26,664 nt of DNA from Moraxellaceae bacterium UBA2477 (GTDB lineage Bacteria; Pseudomonadota; Gammaproteobacteria; Pseudomonadales; Moraxellaceae), in NCBI GenBank assembly GCA_002342025.1, contig DDPD01000029.1, positions 1 to 26,664 of the forward strand. The letters are read 5' to 3'. The notes below the pieces were generated by a model. That model saw only the letters and a list, made by a program, of their open reading frames with translations, was not told the DNA's origin and did no database searches. This document shows, piece after piece, positions 1 to 7,717 of the stretch. How positions within the stretch are numbered: position 1 is the first letter of the stretch; every line of letters starts with the position of its first letter. Both the position numbers and the translations under genes were made by a program.

Positions 1-821
1 AATACTGAAGCGCCATGCGCTTTACGATTGGGCGCTGAATCGGCGTGAATCGAGACAAAAATATCGGCTCGATGTTGTTCACGGCCGATTTTACGACGCT
101 GCTGCAGTGGAATATAAAAGTCACCGTCGCGGGTCAGCTCCGCCTGAATGCCGTCCTGACTGTTCAGATAGCTCGCCAGTTCGCGTGAAATCGCCAAAGT
201 CACTCGCTTTTCATACGTACCCATACTGCCAATCGCGCCGGGATCTTCCCCACCATGGCCAGGATCAATCGAAACGACGATCTTACGTCCACTGGATTTA
301 AACAGGCTGGCAAGACCGCGTGATGGCTTTTCGAGTGTTTTTGGCTCAGTGCGAACGGCGGCTTTGGTTTCTGCTTTAGCTTTGGCAGGAGGCAATACTT
401 CAATCACAGTATTGCTATTAGCATTGCGAGGCATCAAATCTACAACAAGGCGATGCTGATATTGCGCGTTGGGGCTAAGCGCAAAAACCTTCGCCTCTGC
501 CTCTTGGCGCAGATCCAGGATTAACCGCGGTGTGCGCCCACTGGTATCCAGGCGCATGGCATCTAAAGCACCCACTTGAGCAGGCCAACGGGGTCCTTCA
601 ATTGTCGTGCTAGCGCCCGGCAGCAACACAACAATACGACCCGGCGTACTATCCTCACTGACCCGAAAATCCGTGGCTTTATCCAGCTCTAAAACTAAAC
701 GGGTACTGTCCTCGCCGCTCCACGAACGGACACCAACGATCTGGGCCGCTAACGCGCTCACAGACCAAAAACAGAATGCTGAGACGAAAAGCCAACGCCC
801 CCAAACTAACGCCTGCTTCAT
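1..821 (-). CDS. amiB: N-acetylmuramoyl-L-alanine amidase (AmiB/AmiC type), 3' end outside window
   Basis: Periplasmic zinc amidase that cleaves septal peptidoglycan during cell separation. The 273 visible residues start with a signal peptide (about 1-26, ending ALA), then an AMIN-like domain (about 28-130), a Lys/Ala-rich linker, and the start of an Amidase_3 domain with DPGHGG at 186-191. Candidate zinc ligands are H189, E204 (in TYEKRVTLA) and H259 (in VSIHAD). The frame stays open to base 1, so the C-terminal part lies outside the window. The ATG overlaps the tsaE stop as ATGA (818-821), which points to translational coupling in an nnrD-tsaE-amiB unit. The tsaE-amiB order is common in gammaproteobacteria, usually followed by mutL. 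AmiB and AmiC cannot be separated here; context favours amiB. Confidence 0.93.
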   Translation of the reverse strand, partial: MKQALVWGRWLFVSAFCFWSVSALAAQIVGVRSWSGEDSTRLVLELDKATDFRVSEDSTPGRIVVLLPGASTTIEGPRWPAQVGALDAMRLDTSGRTPRLILDLRQEAEAKVFALSPNAQYQHRLVVDLMPRNANSNTVIEVLPPAKAKAETKAAVRTEPKTLEKPSRGLASLFKSSGRKIVVSIDPGHGGEDPGAIGSMGTYEKRVTLAISRELASYLNSQDGIQAELTRDGDFYIPLQQRRKIGREQHRADIFVSIHADSAPNRKAHGASV

Positions 822-1285
822 GCAAAAGCTCTCGTATAAATATCGTTAGCCACCGCAGACATAGCCGTTAGGCGAGCGACTCGCCCCGGATTAGTCTCGG
901 CAACATCCAACGCAATGATCCAATCCGGCGACGGAAGCAATGGCTCACCACGAACCGGCCACTCGACGAGGGCCAAAGCCTGCGGGTGAAAATAATCCCT
1001 AAAACCCATCAGCTCCAGCTCTTCCGGATCAAGCAGTCGGTACAAATCAAAATGATAAATCGTGGCTTCAGGCAACTCGTAGGGCTCAACCAAGGTGTAA
1101 GTTGGGCTTTTTACGGGGCCTGTATGCCCATACGCCTGCAAAATTCCTCGTGTCAGCGTTGTTTTCCCAGCGCCTAAATCACCCTGCAGGTAGACCACAC
1201 CTGAACCTGAGAATAGCTTGCCCAGCTTGCAACCCAAGGCGACTGTCGCCTCAGCATCTACTAAATAAAATGTTTGAGACGACAT
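818..1285 (-). CDS. tsaE: tRNA threonylcarbamoyladenosine biosynthesis ATPase TsaE
   Basis: Cytoplasmic P-loop ATPase that works with TsaB and TsaD to form t6A37 on ANN-decoding tRNAs. The 155-residue protein has Walker A GDLGAGKTT at 35-43 and the family segments SPTYTLVEPY and IYHFDLYRL, followed by a VEWP motif. Length matches the family. I chose the ATG at 1285 because E. coli TsaE starts just before the equivalent of FYLVDAEAT. An in-frame GTG at 1297 would add four residues and sits just after the nnrD stop; neither start has a strong Shine-Dalgarno. It follows nnrD by a few bases and overlaps amiB by 4 nt. Confidence 0.95.
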   Translation of the reverse strand: MSSQTFYLVDAEATVALGCKLGKLFSGSGVVYLQGDLGAGKTTLTRGILQAYGHTGPVKSPTYTLVEPYELPEATIYHFDLYRLLDPEELELMGFRDYFHPQALALVEWPVRGEPLLPSPDWIIALDVAETNPGRVARLTAMSAVANDIYTRAFA

Positions 1286-1298
1286 CGACAGACTCACT

Positions 1299-2150
1299 TT
1301 AATGCATCTTTGGGTTCAACAAGTGGCGTAAAGGTTGCCATAAATCGGAAGCCAGCATACCCCGCTGCCCTTGCTCTGCCGCCATATCACCAGCACGCGC
1401 ATGCAAACTCACCGCCAACGCTGCCGCCTCAAAAAGAGGCACATGCTGCGCTAAGAGGGCTGCAACCACGCCGGCCAAAATATCGCCCATACCCGCCGTG
1501 GCCATGCCCGGATTGCCCGCAGGGCATTGCCAACATTGCTTGCCGTCGCTAATTAACGAATCTGCACCTTTAAGGATGACGACCCCGCCATAACGCGACT
1601 GCAAGGCCTCAACCGCTGCTATTCGATCTTGCTGAATCGCTTGCACCGAACAGTTCAATAATCGAGCGGCTTCACCCGGATGCGGCGTCAACACGCGTGC
1701 AGGATGTGGCTGCGGATTTTGTGCCAGCCAGCTCAAACCATCGGCATCTAATACCTGCTTTTCACCGGCCTCGGCCAGCGTAGGCCAAAGCTGCTGCGCC
1801 CATGCCCCCAGCCCCAGCCCAGGACCAACAACCACCACTCGCGCACCACTTAGCAAGGGCTGCAAATCGCTGCGCTGAGCCACCGACTTCGCCATGAGCT
1901 CAGGCCGGTGCAGCCATAACGTAGCCGCTGTTAGCGGAGCGCAAGCCACCTGCGTAACGCCTGCGCCACACCGCAATGCCGTTTCTGCTGCCAGTAAAAT
2001 GGCCCCGCTATAGCCGACATCGCCGCCCACTAAAAGCGTGGGTCCGAACTGGCCTTTATGGGCATCACGCGCACGTGGCTTCAGCCAGCACTGCGCCAAG
2101 TCTGCATACAGTGCGTCTGTGATCAGGATGGGGTTGGTCTTGGTGGTCAT
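1299..2150 (-). CDS. nnrD: ADP/ATP-dependent NAD(P)H-hydrate dehydratase, stand-alone domain
   Basis: Ribokinase-like repair enzyme that dehydrates damaged NAD(P)HX back to NAD(P)H at the expense of ADP or ATP. Visible family motifs are GPTLLVGGDVGYSGA near the start, VVVGPGLGLG, LTPHPGEAARLL, VILKGADSLI, and GNPGMATAGMGDILAG near the C-terminus with the catalytic-region Asp. The protein is 283 residues and holds only the dehydratase domain. In E. coli the same activity is fused behind an NAD(P)HX epimerase (YjeF_N) domain in one protein of roughly 500 residues. That epimerase half is not in this gene, and queG begins 17 nt away divergently. First gene of the nnrD-tsaE-amiB unit. Confidence 0.93.
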   Translation of the reverse strand: MTTKTNPILITDALYADLAQCWLKPRARDAHKGQFGPTLLVGGDVGYSGAILLAAETALRCGAGVTQVACAPLTAATLWLHRPELMAKSVAQRSDLQPLLSGARVVVVGPGLGLGAWAQQLWPTLAEAGEKQVLDADGLSWLAQNPQPHPARVLTPHPGEAARLLNCSVQAIQQDRIAAVEALQSRYGGVVILKGADSLISDGKQCWQCPAGNPGMATAGMGDILAGVVAALLAQHVPLFEAAALAVSLHARAGDMAAEQGQRGMLASDLWQPLRHLLNPKMH

Positions 2151-2167
2151 CCCATAAGAATGGCAGA

Positions 2168-3280
2168 ATGCGCGCCATGAGGCGACTCCCTGTGCAGCAA
2201 GAAGCCAGCATTACGCTTAATTTTAACGAACTCGCCGCCGACATTAAGCGCTGGGGGCGCGAGCTCGGCTTTCAACAAGTCGGCATTACCGACACCGACC
2301 TCGGCGAGCACCCTGAACATCTGGCGAACTGGCTGGACAAGGGCTTTCAGGCCAATATGGAGTGGTTGCGCGAGCCCAAACGTGTCGACCCGGAAGCATT
2401 AATTCCAGGCACGAAACGCATCATTAGTTTGCGCATGGACTACTTGCCGGCCGAACCGCGTATCCATGAAATTCTAAAGGACGGTGACCGAGCTTATTTG
2501 GCTCGTTATGCCCTAGGCCGCGATTACCACAAAATTATTCGCAAACGCTTACAACAGCTGGCGGATCGCATTGTTGCAGCGGTCGGCCCTTTTGGTTATC
2601 GCGCGTTTGTCGACTCCGCCCCCGTGCTGGAAAAAGCGCTGGCCAGTCAAGCGGGCCTCGGTTGGATGGGCAAGCACACGGTCATATTGAATCGCAGCGC
2701 TGGCTCCTACTTTTTCCTGGGGGAATTATTTACCGACTTACCGCTCCCCGTGGATACGCCCGTCACGAATCATTGCGGCAGCTGCCAAGCCTGTATCGAT
2801 GTTTGCCCCACAAAAGCCATCGTCGCGCCCTACACACTCGATGCCGGCAAATGCATTAGCTACTTAACGATTGAATACCGCGGCGTGATTCCCGTTGAAT
2901 TAAGGCAAGCGATAGGCAACCGCATTTTTGGCTGTGATGACTGCCAACTGGTTTGCCCCTGGAATCGCTACGCTCAAGCCAGTCAGGAGCCAGCTTTCAC
3001 GCCCCGCCACGCCTTTGACGGCCCACCTCTGCTTGATCTCTGGGCTTGGAATGAAGCCACGTGGCTAAAGCAAACCGAAGGCATGCCCTTGCGCCGCATG
3101 AACTACGCCAGTTGGCTAAGGAATCTCTCGATTGCTTTGGGAAATGCGCCGCAGTCTGCGGAGATTTTGACTGCACTTCAGGCTCGCAAGCAGTCACTCG
3201 CGGACAGCGAGCAACTCGATGATGTGCTGGCCGAGCACCTAGATTGGGCGATCAACCAGCAACAACTTACTCTTCGCTAA
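2168..3280 (+). CDS. queG: epoxyqueuosine reductase
   Basis: Cobalamin- and 4Fe-4S-dependent enzyme that reduces epoxyqueuosine to queuosine in tRNA anticodons, in the cytosol. Numbered from the ATG at 2168, one cluster motif is CGSCQACIDVC (C203, C206, C209, with C213 just after in VCP), and the second has C229, C256, C259 and C263 (GCDDCQLVC). The likely catalytic Asp is D149 in FVDSAPVLEK. The N-terminus from about residue 20 closely parallels E. coli QueG (IKxWGxELGFQQVGITDTDL). A GTG at 2192 has a GAGG 9 nt upstream (2179-2182) and may be the true start, giving 362 residues; the ATGs at 2168 and 2177 lack a good ribosome site. It is divergent from nnrD and overlaps the convergent orn by 14 nt. 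Confidence 0.95.
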   Translation: MRAMRRLPVQQEASITLNFNELAADIKRWGRELGFQQVGITDTDLGEHPEHLANWLDKGFQANMEWLREPKRVDPEALIPGTKRIISLRMDYLPAEPRIHEILKDGDRAYLARYALGRDYHKIIRKRLQQLADRIVAAVGPFGYRAFVDSAPVLEKALASQAGLGWMGKHTVILNRSAGSYFFLGELFTDLPLPVDTPVTNHCGSCQACIDVCPTKAIVAPYTLDAGKCISYLTIEYRGVIPVELRQAIGNRIFGCDDCQLVCPWNRYAQASQEPAFTPRHAFDGPPLLDLWAWNEATWLKQTEGMPLRRMNYASWLRNLSIALGNAPQSAEILTALQARKQSLADSEQLDDVLAEHLDWAINQQQLTLR

Positions 3281-3833
3281 AGCCAGGCAACTTGAAGAAG
3301 TACTGACGGTAGTAGCGCAACTCTTCAATGGAGTCCTTCACATCATCTAACGCCAGATGCGAGCTTTTCTTGGTGAATCGTTGCAACAGATCCGGGTACC
3401 AGCGACGCGCCAACTCTTTAACCGTGCTCACATCTAAATTACGGTAGTGAAAGAAAGACTCGAGCTTGGGCATGCTGCGATACAGAAAGCGGCGGTCCTG
3501 ACAAATCGAGTTACCGCAAATCGGCGACTTTTTAGGGTCAACAAAACGACTCAAAAACTCCAGCGTCTGGGCCTCAGCGTCAGCCTCTGAAATGGTGCTG
3601 CGCCTCACGCGCGAGATCAGGCCAGAGTTGCCGTGCTGCGTGGTATTCCACTCGTCCATGGCATTTAACACGATGTCTTTTTGGTGGATGGCCAGCACCG
3701 GGCCTTCCGCCAAGATGTTGAGATGCGCATCGGTGACGATGGTGGCAATCTCGATAATACGATCCGTGTCGGGATTAAGCCCGGTCATCTCCAAATCAAT
3801 CCAGACCAGATTGCTCGCTTTGTTAATACTCAT
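3267..3833 (-). CDS. orn: oligoribonuclease (3'-5' exoribonuclease)
   Basis: DEDDh-family exoribonuclease that degrades 2-5 nt RNAs, including pGpG from c-di-GMP turnover. The 188-residue protein shows the acidic motif WIDLEMTG (D13, E15), the segment CGNSICQDRRFL, the YLDVSTVKELARRW-like region, and a C-terminal HLALDDVKDSIEEL motif carrying the catalytic His and Asp. I chose the ATG at 3833 because it matches the start of E. coli Orn and has GGGAG 5 nt upstream; an in-frame GTG at 3848 would add five residues. Divergent from rsgA, with 81 nt between the starts, as in E. coli. Its 3' end overlaps queG on the other strand. Confidence 0.97.
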   Translation of the reverse strand: MSINKASNLVWIDLEMTGLNPDTDRIIEIATIVTDAHLNILAEGPVLAIHQKDIVLNAMDEWNTTQHGNSGLISRVRRSTISEADAEAQTLEFLSRFVDPKKSPICGNSICQDRRFLYRSMPKLESFFHYRNLDVSTVKELARRWYPDLLQRFTKKSSHLALDDVKDSIEELRYYRQYFFKLPGFSEE

Positions 3834-3914
3834 GAACACTCCCAGCACTCGCCATCAGTGGCACAATGGTCACAAGCATAGCAGACCGCGACAGCCCAGC
3901 CCGATAGGAATTGC

Positions 3915-4937
3915 ATGAGTCAACGCCGCATTAGTCGTCAACAAGGTTTTCGAATTGATCGCATTCAATCGGAACGTATCGCGCGCGCCGAAAAACGAGA
4001 GGCCAAGGCCGATGCCTTGCTTGCGGGTGGCGAACTGGGTGCTGAGCAACGCGGCCGCGTTATCGCTCACTATGGCGTGCAACTCGCCATCGAGGCGCTG
4101 GAAGGCGATCTACAGGGCCAGCGCTTTCGCTGCCATCGACGCAGCAATATCGATGCCTTGGTCACCGGCGATCACGTGATTTGGCAACCCGCTGCCGATG
4201 GACTCACGGGCGTCATTACTGCGCTCATGCCTCGACACTCGGTTCTCGTACGTCCCGACCCTTACAACAAGCTCAAGCCAGTTGCAGCCAATATTGATCG
4301 CATTCTGTTGGTGATTGCCCCCGAACCTACGCCCTCACCTGAGCTGATTGACCGCTACCTCATTGCCTGCGAGACCACCGGCATTCGTCCGGTCATTGTG
4401 TTGAATAAAGCCGATGTGATGACGCCAACACAGGCTAAAGGGCTTGGCGCTCTGCTAGAGAGTTTTGCGGCACTGGGTTACGAAACCCGCACGCTCTCCG
4501 CGCATGGCGACATGGGCGACCTGAACGCCCTCGTCGCGCAGCGCACGGTTGTTTTTGTGGGTCAGTCTGGCGTGGGTAAATCTTCCTTGATCAATGCGCT
4601 GCTGCCAGATGTGAATCAGAAAGTACATCAGCTTTCCACAGGCTCTAAGCTGGGTCAGCACACCACTACCACGGCGATCTGGTTCGACCTTCCGGCGGGT
4701 GGCGCGCTCATTGACTCACCCGGCATTCGTGAATTCGGCGTCTGGCACATGGATCGTGAACAGCTTCTATCGGGTTTTATTGAGTTCCACGACCACCTAG
4801 GGCAATGTCGTTTCCGCAACTGCAAACATGCGCGGGAGCCCGGCTGTGCGCTCTTGCAGGCCGTTGAAGACGGTCATATCCAGGCACGTCGTCTAGCCAG
4901 CTTTCAACGTCTGATCAGTGAATTGGAAGCACGCTAA
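3915..4937 (+). CDS. rsgA: small ribosomal subunit biogenesis GTPase RsgA
   Basis: Circularly permuted GTPase that assists late maturation of the 30S subunit. Over 340 residues the order is an Arg/Lys-rich N-terminus, an OB-fold (about 46-110), G4 NKAD (164-167), G1 GQSGVGKSS (216-224), G3 DSPG (267-270), then a zinc knuckle formed by C298, C303, H305 and C311. The permuted order G4-G1-G3 identifies the family. Start supported by AGGA 5 nt upstream of the ATG. Divergent from orn. The tail of this gene contains the promoter of the next operon. Confidence 0.96.
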   Translation: MSQRRISRQQGFRIDRIQSERIARAEKREAKADALLAGGELGAEQRGRVIAHYGVQLAIEALEGDLQGQRFRCHRRSNIDALVTGDHVIWQPAADGLTGVITALMPRHSVLVRPDPYNKLKPVAANIDRILLVIAPEPTPSPELIDRYLIACETTGIRPVIVLNKADVMTPTQAKGLGALLESFAALGYETRTLSAHGDMGDLNALVAQRTVVFVGQSGVGKSSLINALLPDVNQKVHQLSTGSKLGQHTTTTAIWFDLPAGGALIDSPGIREFGVWHMDREQLLSGFIEFHDHLGQCRFRNCKHAREPGCALLQAVEDGHIQARRLASFQRLISELEAR

Positions 4938-4951
4938 GCGCAGGGTATACT
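4923..4951 (+). promoter_or_regulatory. sigma-70-type promoter for rhodanese-grxC-secB
   Basis: A -35 TTGGAA (4923-4928) and a -10 TATACT (4946-4951) are separated by exactly 17 nt. The predicted start of transcription near 4958 gives a leader of about 28 nt before the rhodanese ATG. The -35 lies inside the last codons of rsgA. Confidence 0.7.
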
Positions 4952-4985
4952 CCGGCACTTTCCGCCACTGCTTATTGAGTAAATC

Positions 4986-5396
4986 ATGGATCGCGTTTTT
5001 GAGTTTATGGGTAACCACCCCATGCTGGTCAGCAGCTTTATCGCGTTGCTCATTGCCTTTGTTGTCACTGAGTCGCAACGTGGCGGCCGTCGCATTTCCG
5101 GCAATGAGTTATCACGCTTAGTGAATTTGCAAGATGCACGCGTCATTGATATCCGCAATGCACAAGAATTTCGTGAAGGCCATATCACCGGCAGCATGAA
5201 TGTGCCCTACAGCCAGGTCAGTGAAAAAGCAGCGGAACTGGTCAAGCTTGGCAAGCCCCTTATTGTGGTCTGTGCCCTGGGCCAAGTCGCCAGTACCGCG
5301 GCCAAAACGCTGAAACTCGCCGGCGCGACTGACATTAGCTTCCTGGGTGATGGCATTTCAGGCTGGCGCCAACAAGGTCTGCCCCTCGTCCGTTAA
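4986..5396 (+). CDS. membrane-anchored rhodanese-like sulfurtransferase (YibN type)
   Basis: A 136-residue protein with one N-terminal membrane helix (about 11-28) and a single rhodanese domain. The domain shows the ARVIDIRNAQEFREGHITGSMNVP signature in part and a candidate active-site cysteine C96 in VVCALGQVAS. It probably transfers sulfur or handles persulfides at the inner membrane; the substrate is unknown. The order rhodanese-grxC-secB matches E. coli yibN-grxC-secB, which supports the assignment. First gene behind the promoter at 4923-4951. Confidence 0.88.
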   Translation: MDRVFEFMGNHPMLVSSFIALLIAFVVTESQRGGRRISGNELSRLVNLQDARVIDIRNAQEFREGHITGSMNVPYSQVSEKAAELVKLGKPLIVVCALGQVASTAAKTLKLAGATDISFLGDGISGWRQQGLPLVR

Positions 5397-5422
5397 TTGT
5401 GTCGTGATCGCAGAGAGCAAAC

Positions 5423-5677
5423 ATGAACGATATCGTCATCTACACCACGCAGATTTGCCCTTACTGCGTTCGCGCAAAACAACTGTTTCAGCGTAAAGGC
5501 CTGACCTATCGCGAAGTCGATGTGAGCTTCGATCAGGCCGAGCGCATGGCTTTGGTGGCTCGTACGAAGCAGCGCACCGTGCCACAAATTTTTATTAACG
5601 ATCAACATATCGGCGGCTGTGATGACTTGTATGCGCTGGAGCGCAATGGCCAGCTCGACACCCTACTGAATACTTAA
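5423..5677 (+). CDS. grxC: glutaredoxin 3
   Basis: Small 84-residue cytosolic glutathione-dependent thiol-disulfide oxidoreductase. The redox motif CPYC is at residues 12-15, and TVPQIFI plus GGCDDLYAL are the usual glutathione-binding parts of a glutaredoxin fold. An AGAGAG-like ribosome site precedes the ATG. It sits 26 nt after the rhodanese gene and 24 nt before secB in one apparent operon. Confidence 0.95.
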   Translation: MNDIVIYTTQICPYCVRAKQLFQRKGLTYREVDVSFDQAERMALVARTKQRTVPQIFINDQHIGGCDDLYALERNGQLDTLLNT

Positions 5678-5701
5678 CGCGAACCCCTAAAGAGAATAAT
5701 C

Positions 5702-6163
5702 ATGTCCGACGCCGTACAGCCGCAATTCGCTCTGCAACGTATTTACTTAAAAGACAGTTCATTTGAAGTGCCAGGCGCACCCCGCGTGTTTTTGCAGACT
5801 TGGAGCCCAGAAGTCAGCATCGAGCTCTCCACCGCGCACGAGCGTCTTGAAGATGGCAGCCACTATGAAGTCACGCTCGGCCTGACCGTTACCGCCAAAA
5901 ACGAAGGCCAGGTCGCCTTTTTGGTTGAAGTAAAGCAAGCCGGGATTTTCCAAGCTCAAGGCTTTGGCGAAGCTGAACTCGGTCCCTTGCTGAACGCTTA
6001 CTGTCCGAATTTGCTCTTCCCTTATGCGCGCGAAGCGATTTCAGACATTGTCGGCAAGGGCAGCTTCCCTCAGCTATTACTGCAGCCCATCAACTTCGAT
6101 GCCGTTTACGCTGAGCGTCAGCGTCACGAAGCTGAAGAGGCCGCTGCCTCCACTGCTCACTAA
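5702..6163 (+). CDS. secB: protein-export chaperone SecB
   Basis: Cytosolic homotetrameric chaperone that keeps preproteins unfolded and delivers them to SecA. The 153-residue acidic protein contains the family segments FALQRIYLKDSSFEVP, LTVTAKNEGQVAFLVEVKQAGIF and CPNLLFPYAREAISDIV. A purine-rich AAAGAGA site precedes the ATG. Last gene of the rhodanese-grxC-secB operon. E. coli has gpsA after secB; here the convergent trmL follows instead. Confidence 0.97.
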   Translation: MSDAVQPQFALQRIYLKDSSFEVPGAPRVFLQTWSPEVSIELSTAHERLEDGSHYEVTLGLTVTAKNEGQVAFLVEVKQAGIFQAQGFGEAELGPLLNAYCPNLLFPYAREAISDIVGKGSFPQLLLQPINFDAVYAERQRHEAEEAAASTAH

Positions 6164-6170
6164 GCTCTTC

Positions 6171-6214
6171 TGGCGCCAAGTTCAGCGTCCATTCACGAAG
6201 CCCGCTTGGCGCCA
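6171..6214. repeat. 10-bp inverted repeat at the secB/trmL convergent junction
   Basis: TGGCGCCAAG (6171-6180) and its exact complement CTTGGCGCCA (6205-6214) flank a 24-nt loop covering the end of trmL. It could form a hairpin in either transcript. Neither side is followed by a T-tract, so it is not a standard intrinsic terminator. Confidence 0.4.
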
Positions 6215-6646
6215 TGCCTCATAGACCATAACAGCCACACTGTTCGATAAGTTCAAACTGCGGCTATCTGCCTGCATGGGCAATCTCAGCCTGTATGCTG
6301 AATCAAATTCAGCCAAATAATTGGCCGGCAACCCTCGGGACTCCGGTCCAAATACCAGAACATCCCCTGCCTGAAAGCTCACCTCAAAAGCCGAACGTGA
6401 ACCCTTGGTGGTGATGGCAAACCAGCGTTGCTCGCTTAAAGCCAGCCTAAGCGCCGACCAGTCATCGTGAATTTTAATATGAGCCCATTCGTGGTAATCC
6501 AAGCCAGCGCGCTTGAGCTTGCTGTCGTCCAACTCAAAGCCGAGTGGCTTAACTAAGTGCAGGCTAGCCCCCGTATTTGCGCACAGTCGAATAATGTTCC
6601 CGGTATTGCCGGGTATTTCCGGCTCAAATAAAACTACATTCCACAT
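6182..6646 (-). CDS. trmL: tRNA (cytidine/uridine-2'-O-)-methyltransferase TrmL
   Basis: SPOUT-family enzyme that 2'-O-methylates the wobble base of tRNA-Leu using S-adenosylmethionine. The 154-residue protein contains EPEIPGNTGNIIRLCANTG near the N-terminus and VFGPESRGLP plus SLNLSNSVAVMVYEA in the knotted C-terminal half, which bind the cofactor. The ATG at 6646 matches the start of E. coli TrmL; a GTG at 6658 would add four residues. Convergent with secB and divergent from the sigma-factor gene. Confidence 0.95.
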   Translation of the reverse strand: MWNVVLFEPEIPGNTGNIIRLCANTGASLHLVKPLGFELDDSKLKRAGLDYHEWAHIKIHDDWSALRLALSEQRWFAITTKGSRSAFEVSFQAGDVLVFGPESRGLPANYLAEFDSAYRLRLPMQADSRSLNLSNSVAVMVYEAWRQAGFVNGR

Positions 6647-6734
6647 TGCCTGACTCACTTAAATTGAACAAAAAACGACTCATCTAACGTCAACCTATCC
6701 CATGAACGCCCGTTGATTAAAGCGTAATGATTAG

Positions 6735-7385
6735 ATGAGCAAATCAATTATGGATCTTGTCGCGAACAGCGCTCTCGCCTATGGTGTGCGTTCTTTAAGT
6801 TCGACACCCAAAGTTATGACTGCACGCCGCCCCGCCCCGAACTCCATCGATGTTTTTTTACGCGATGTGAGTCGACGCGCCCGTATGACGGCTGAGTTTG
6901 CCACGCGCGATCGCGATGTCGCGCAAGATATTGTGCAAGAAGCGATGCTGACCCTCGTCTCCAAGTACGGACAACACGACCCCGCCAGCTGGGGGCCATT
7001 ATTCCACCGTATTTTACACAGCCGACTAATGGATCACTTCCGCCGCGAAACACGGCGACGAAAATGGTTCACATTTTTGGAATCTCCTGATGAAGAAGGC
7101 ATGGAAGACCCATGGCAACAGATTCCGGAAACCGTGGATCACAACCCCGTCACGCTGCTGCAGCGTGCCGACAACATGGATGTCGTTTTAGACGCAGTGA
7201 AAGAGCTGCCCATGCGCCAACAGCAAGCCTTTTTGCTGCGCGCCTGGGAAGGTTATGACACTGCGCAAACCGCTGAAATTATGGGTTGCGCTGAAGGCAG
7301 CGTGAAAACGCACTACTTCCGCGCACTAAACAACATTCGCGCCAAGCTCGGTGCTGTAGGCACCACAGCTGAGGATATGACATGA
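6735..7385 (+). CDS. sigma-70 family (ECF-like) RNA polymerase sigma factor
   Basis: A 216-residue sigma factor with only regions 2 and 4. Region 2 (about 40-105) includes DVAQDIVQEAML and the DNA-melting part FHRILHSRLMDHFRRETRRRKW. Region 4 (about 165-208) includes LPMRQQQAFLLRAWEGYDTAQTAEIMG followed by the helix-turn-helix end EGSVKTHYFRAL. The first ~35 residues precede any conserved sequence, so ATGs at 6750 or 6816 are also possible starts; none has a strong ribosome site. Its stop overlaps the next gene as ATGA. The following two genes suggest it controls an envelope function, with the membrane protein as a possible anti-sigma factor; that is inference. Confidence 0.85.
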   Translation: MSKSIMDLVANSALAYGVRSLSSTPKVMTARRPAPNSIDVFLRDVSRRARMTAEFATRDRDVAQDIVQEAMLTLVSKYGQHDPASWGPLFHRILHSRLMDHFRRETRRRKWFTFLESPDEEGMEDPWQQIPETVDHNPVTLLQRADNMDVVLDAVKELPMRQQQAFLLRAWEGYDTAQTAEIMGCAEGSVKTHYFRALNNIRAKLGAVGTTAEDMT

Positions 7386-7717
7386 GCAACGAACTCACGT
7401 TGGATGACGCACGCCTCGCCGCGCGTGTCGCCGCCACACTAACCAAAGCTGCCAGCGAAGCGGATGCCGCATGGGAAGCCCGCGTAGCCGATATCGCCGC
7501 TGGTCGCATTAAGCCGCCCACTCGCTCGCATCGCCTGCAATGGTCCGGCGGCCTCGCATTGGCAGCCAGTGTGACCTTTATGTTGGCCATGCCGGGCAGT
7601 TGGCTCATGAAGGCCAGCAGCTCCCAGCCGGTGACCTCTGCCGGAGTTGAGGGGCAGATGCTCGAAGAGATCGATTGGTTAATGGCGATGGAGGAAGCTG
7701 CCAGTGAAGACCGTTAA
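7382..7717 (+). CDS. DUF3619-like single-pass membrane protein, possible anti-sigma factor
   Basis: A 111-residue protein that starts inside the sigma-factor stop codon (ATGA). The N-terminal half is a charged cytoplasmic helix (about 1-45), followed by one membrane segment (about 55-73, GGLALAASVTFMLAMPG) and an acidic C-terminal tail ending LEEIDWLMAMEEAASEDR. From memory, size, topology and position behind a sigma gene match the DUF3619 family. The topology is what an anti-sigma factor would need, but no zinc-binding anti-sigma motif is visible. Confidence 0.7.
   Translation: MSNELTLDDARLAARVAATLTKAASEADAAWEARVADIAAGRIKPPTRSHRLQWSGGLALAASVTFMLAMPGSWLMKASSSQPVTSAGVEGQMLEEIDWLMAMEEAASEDR

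Noticed and set aside
6664..6687. ECF-type autoregulatory promoter (GAAC and TCTAA) before the sigma-factor gene
   Set aside because: The spacing between the two elements is about 11 nt instead of about 16, so it does not fit the known layout.
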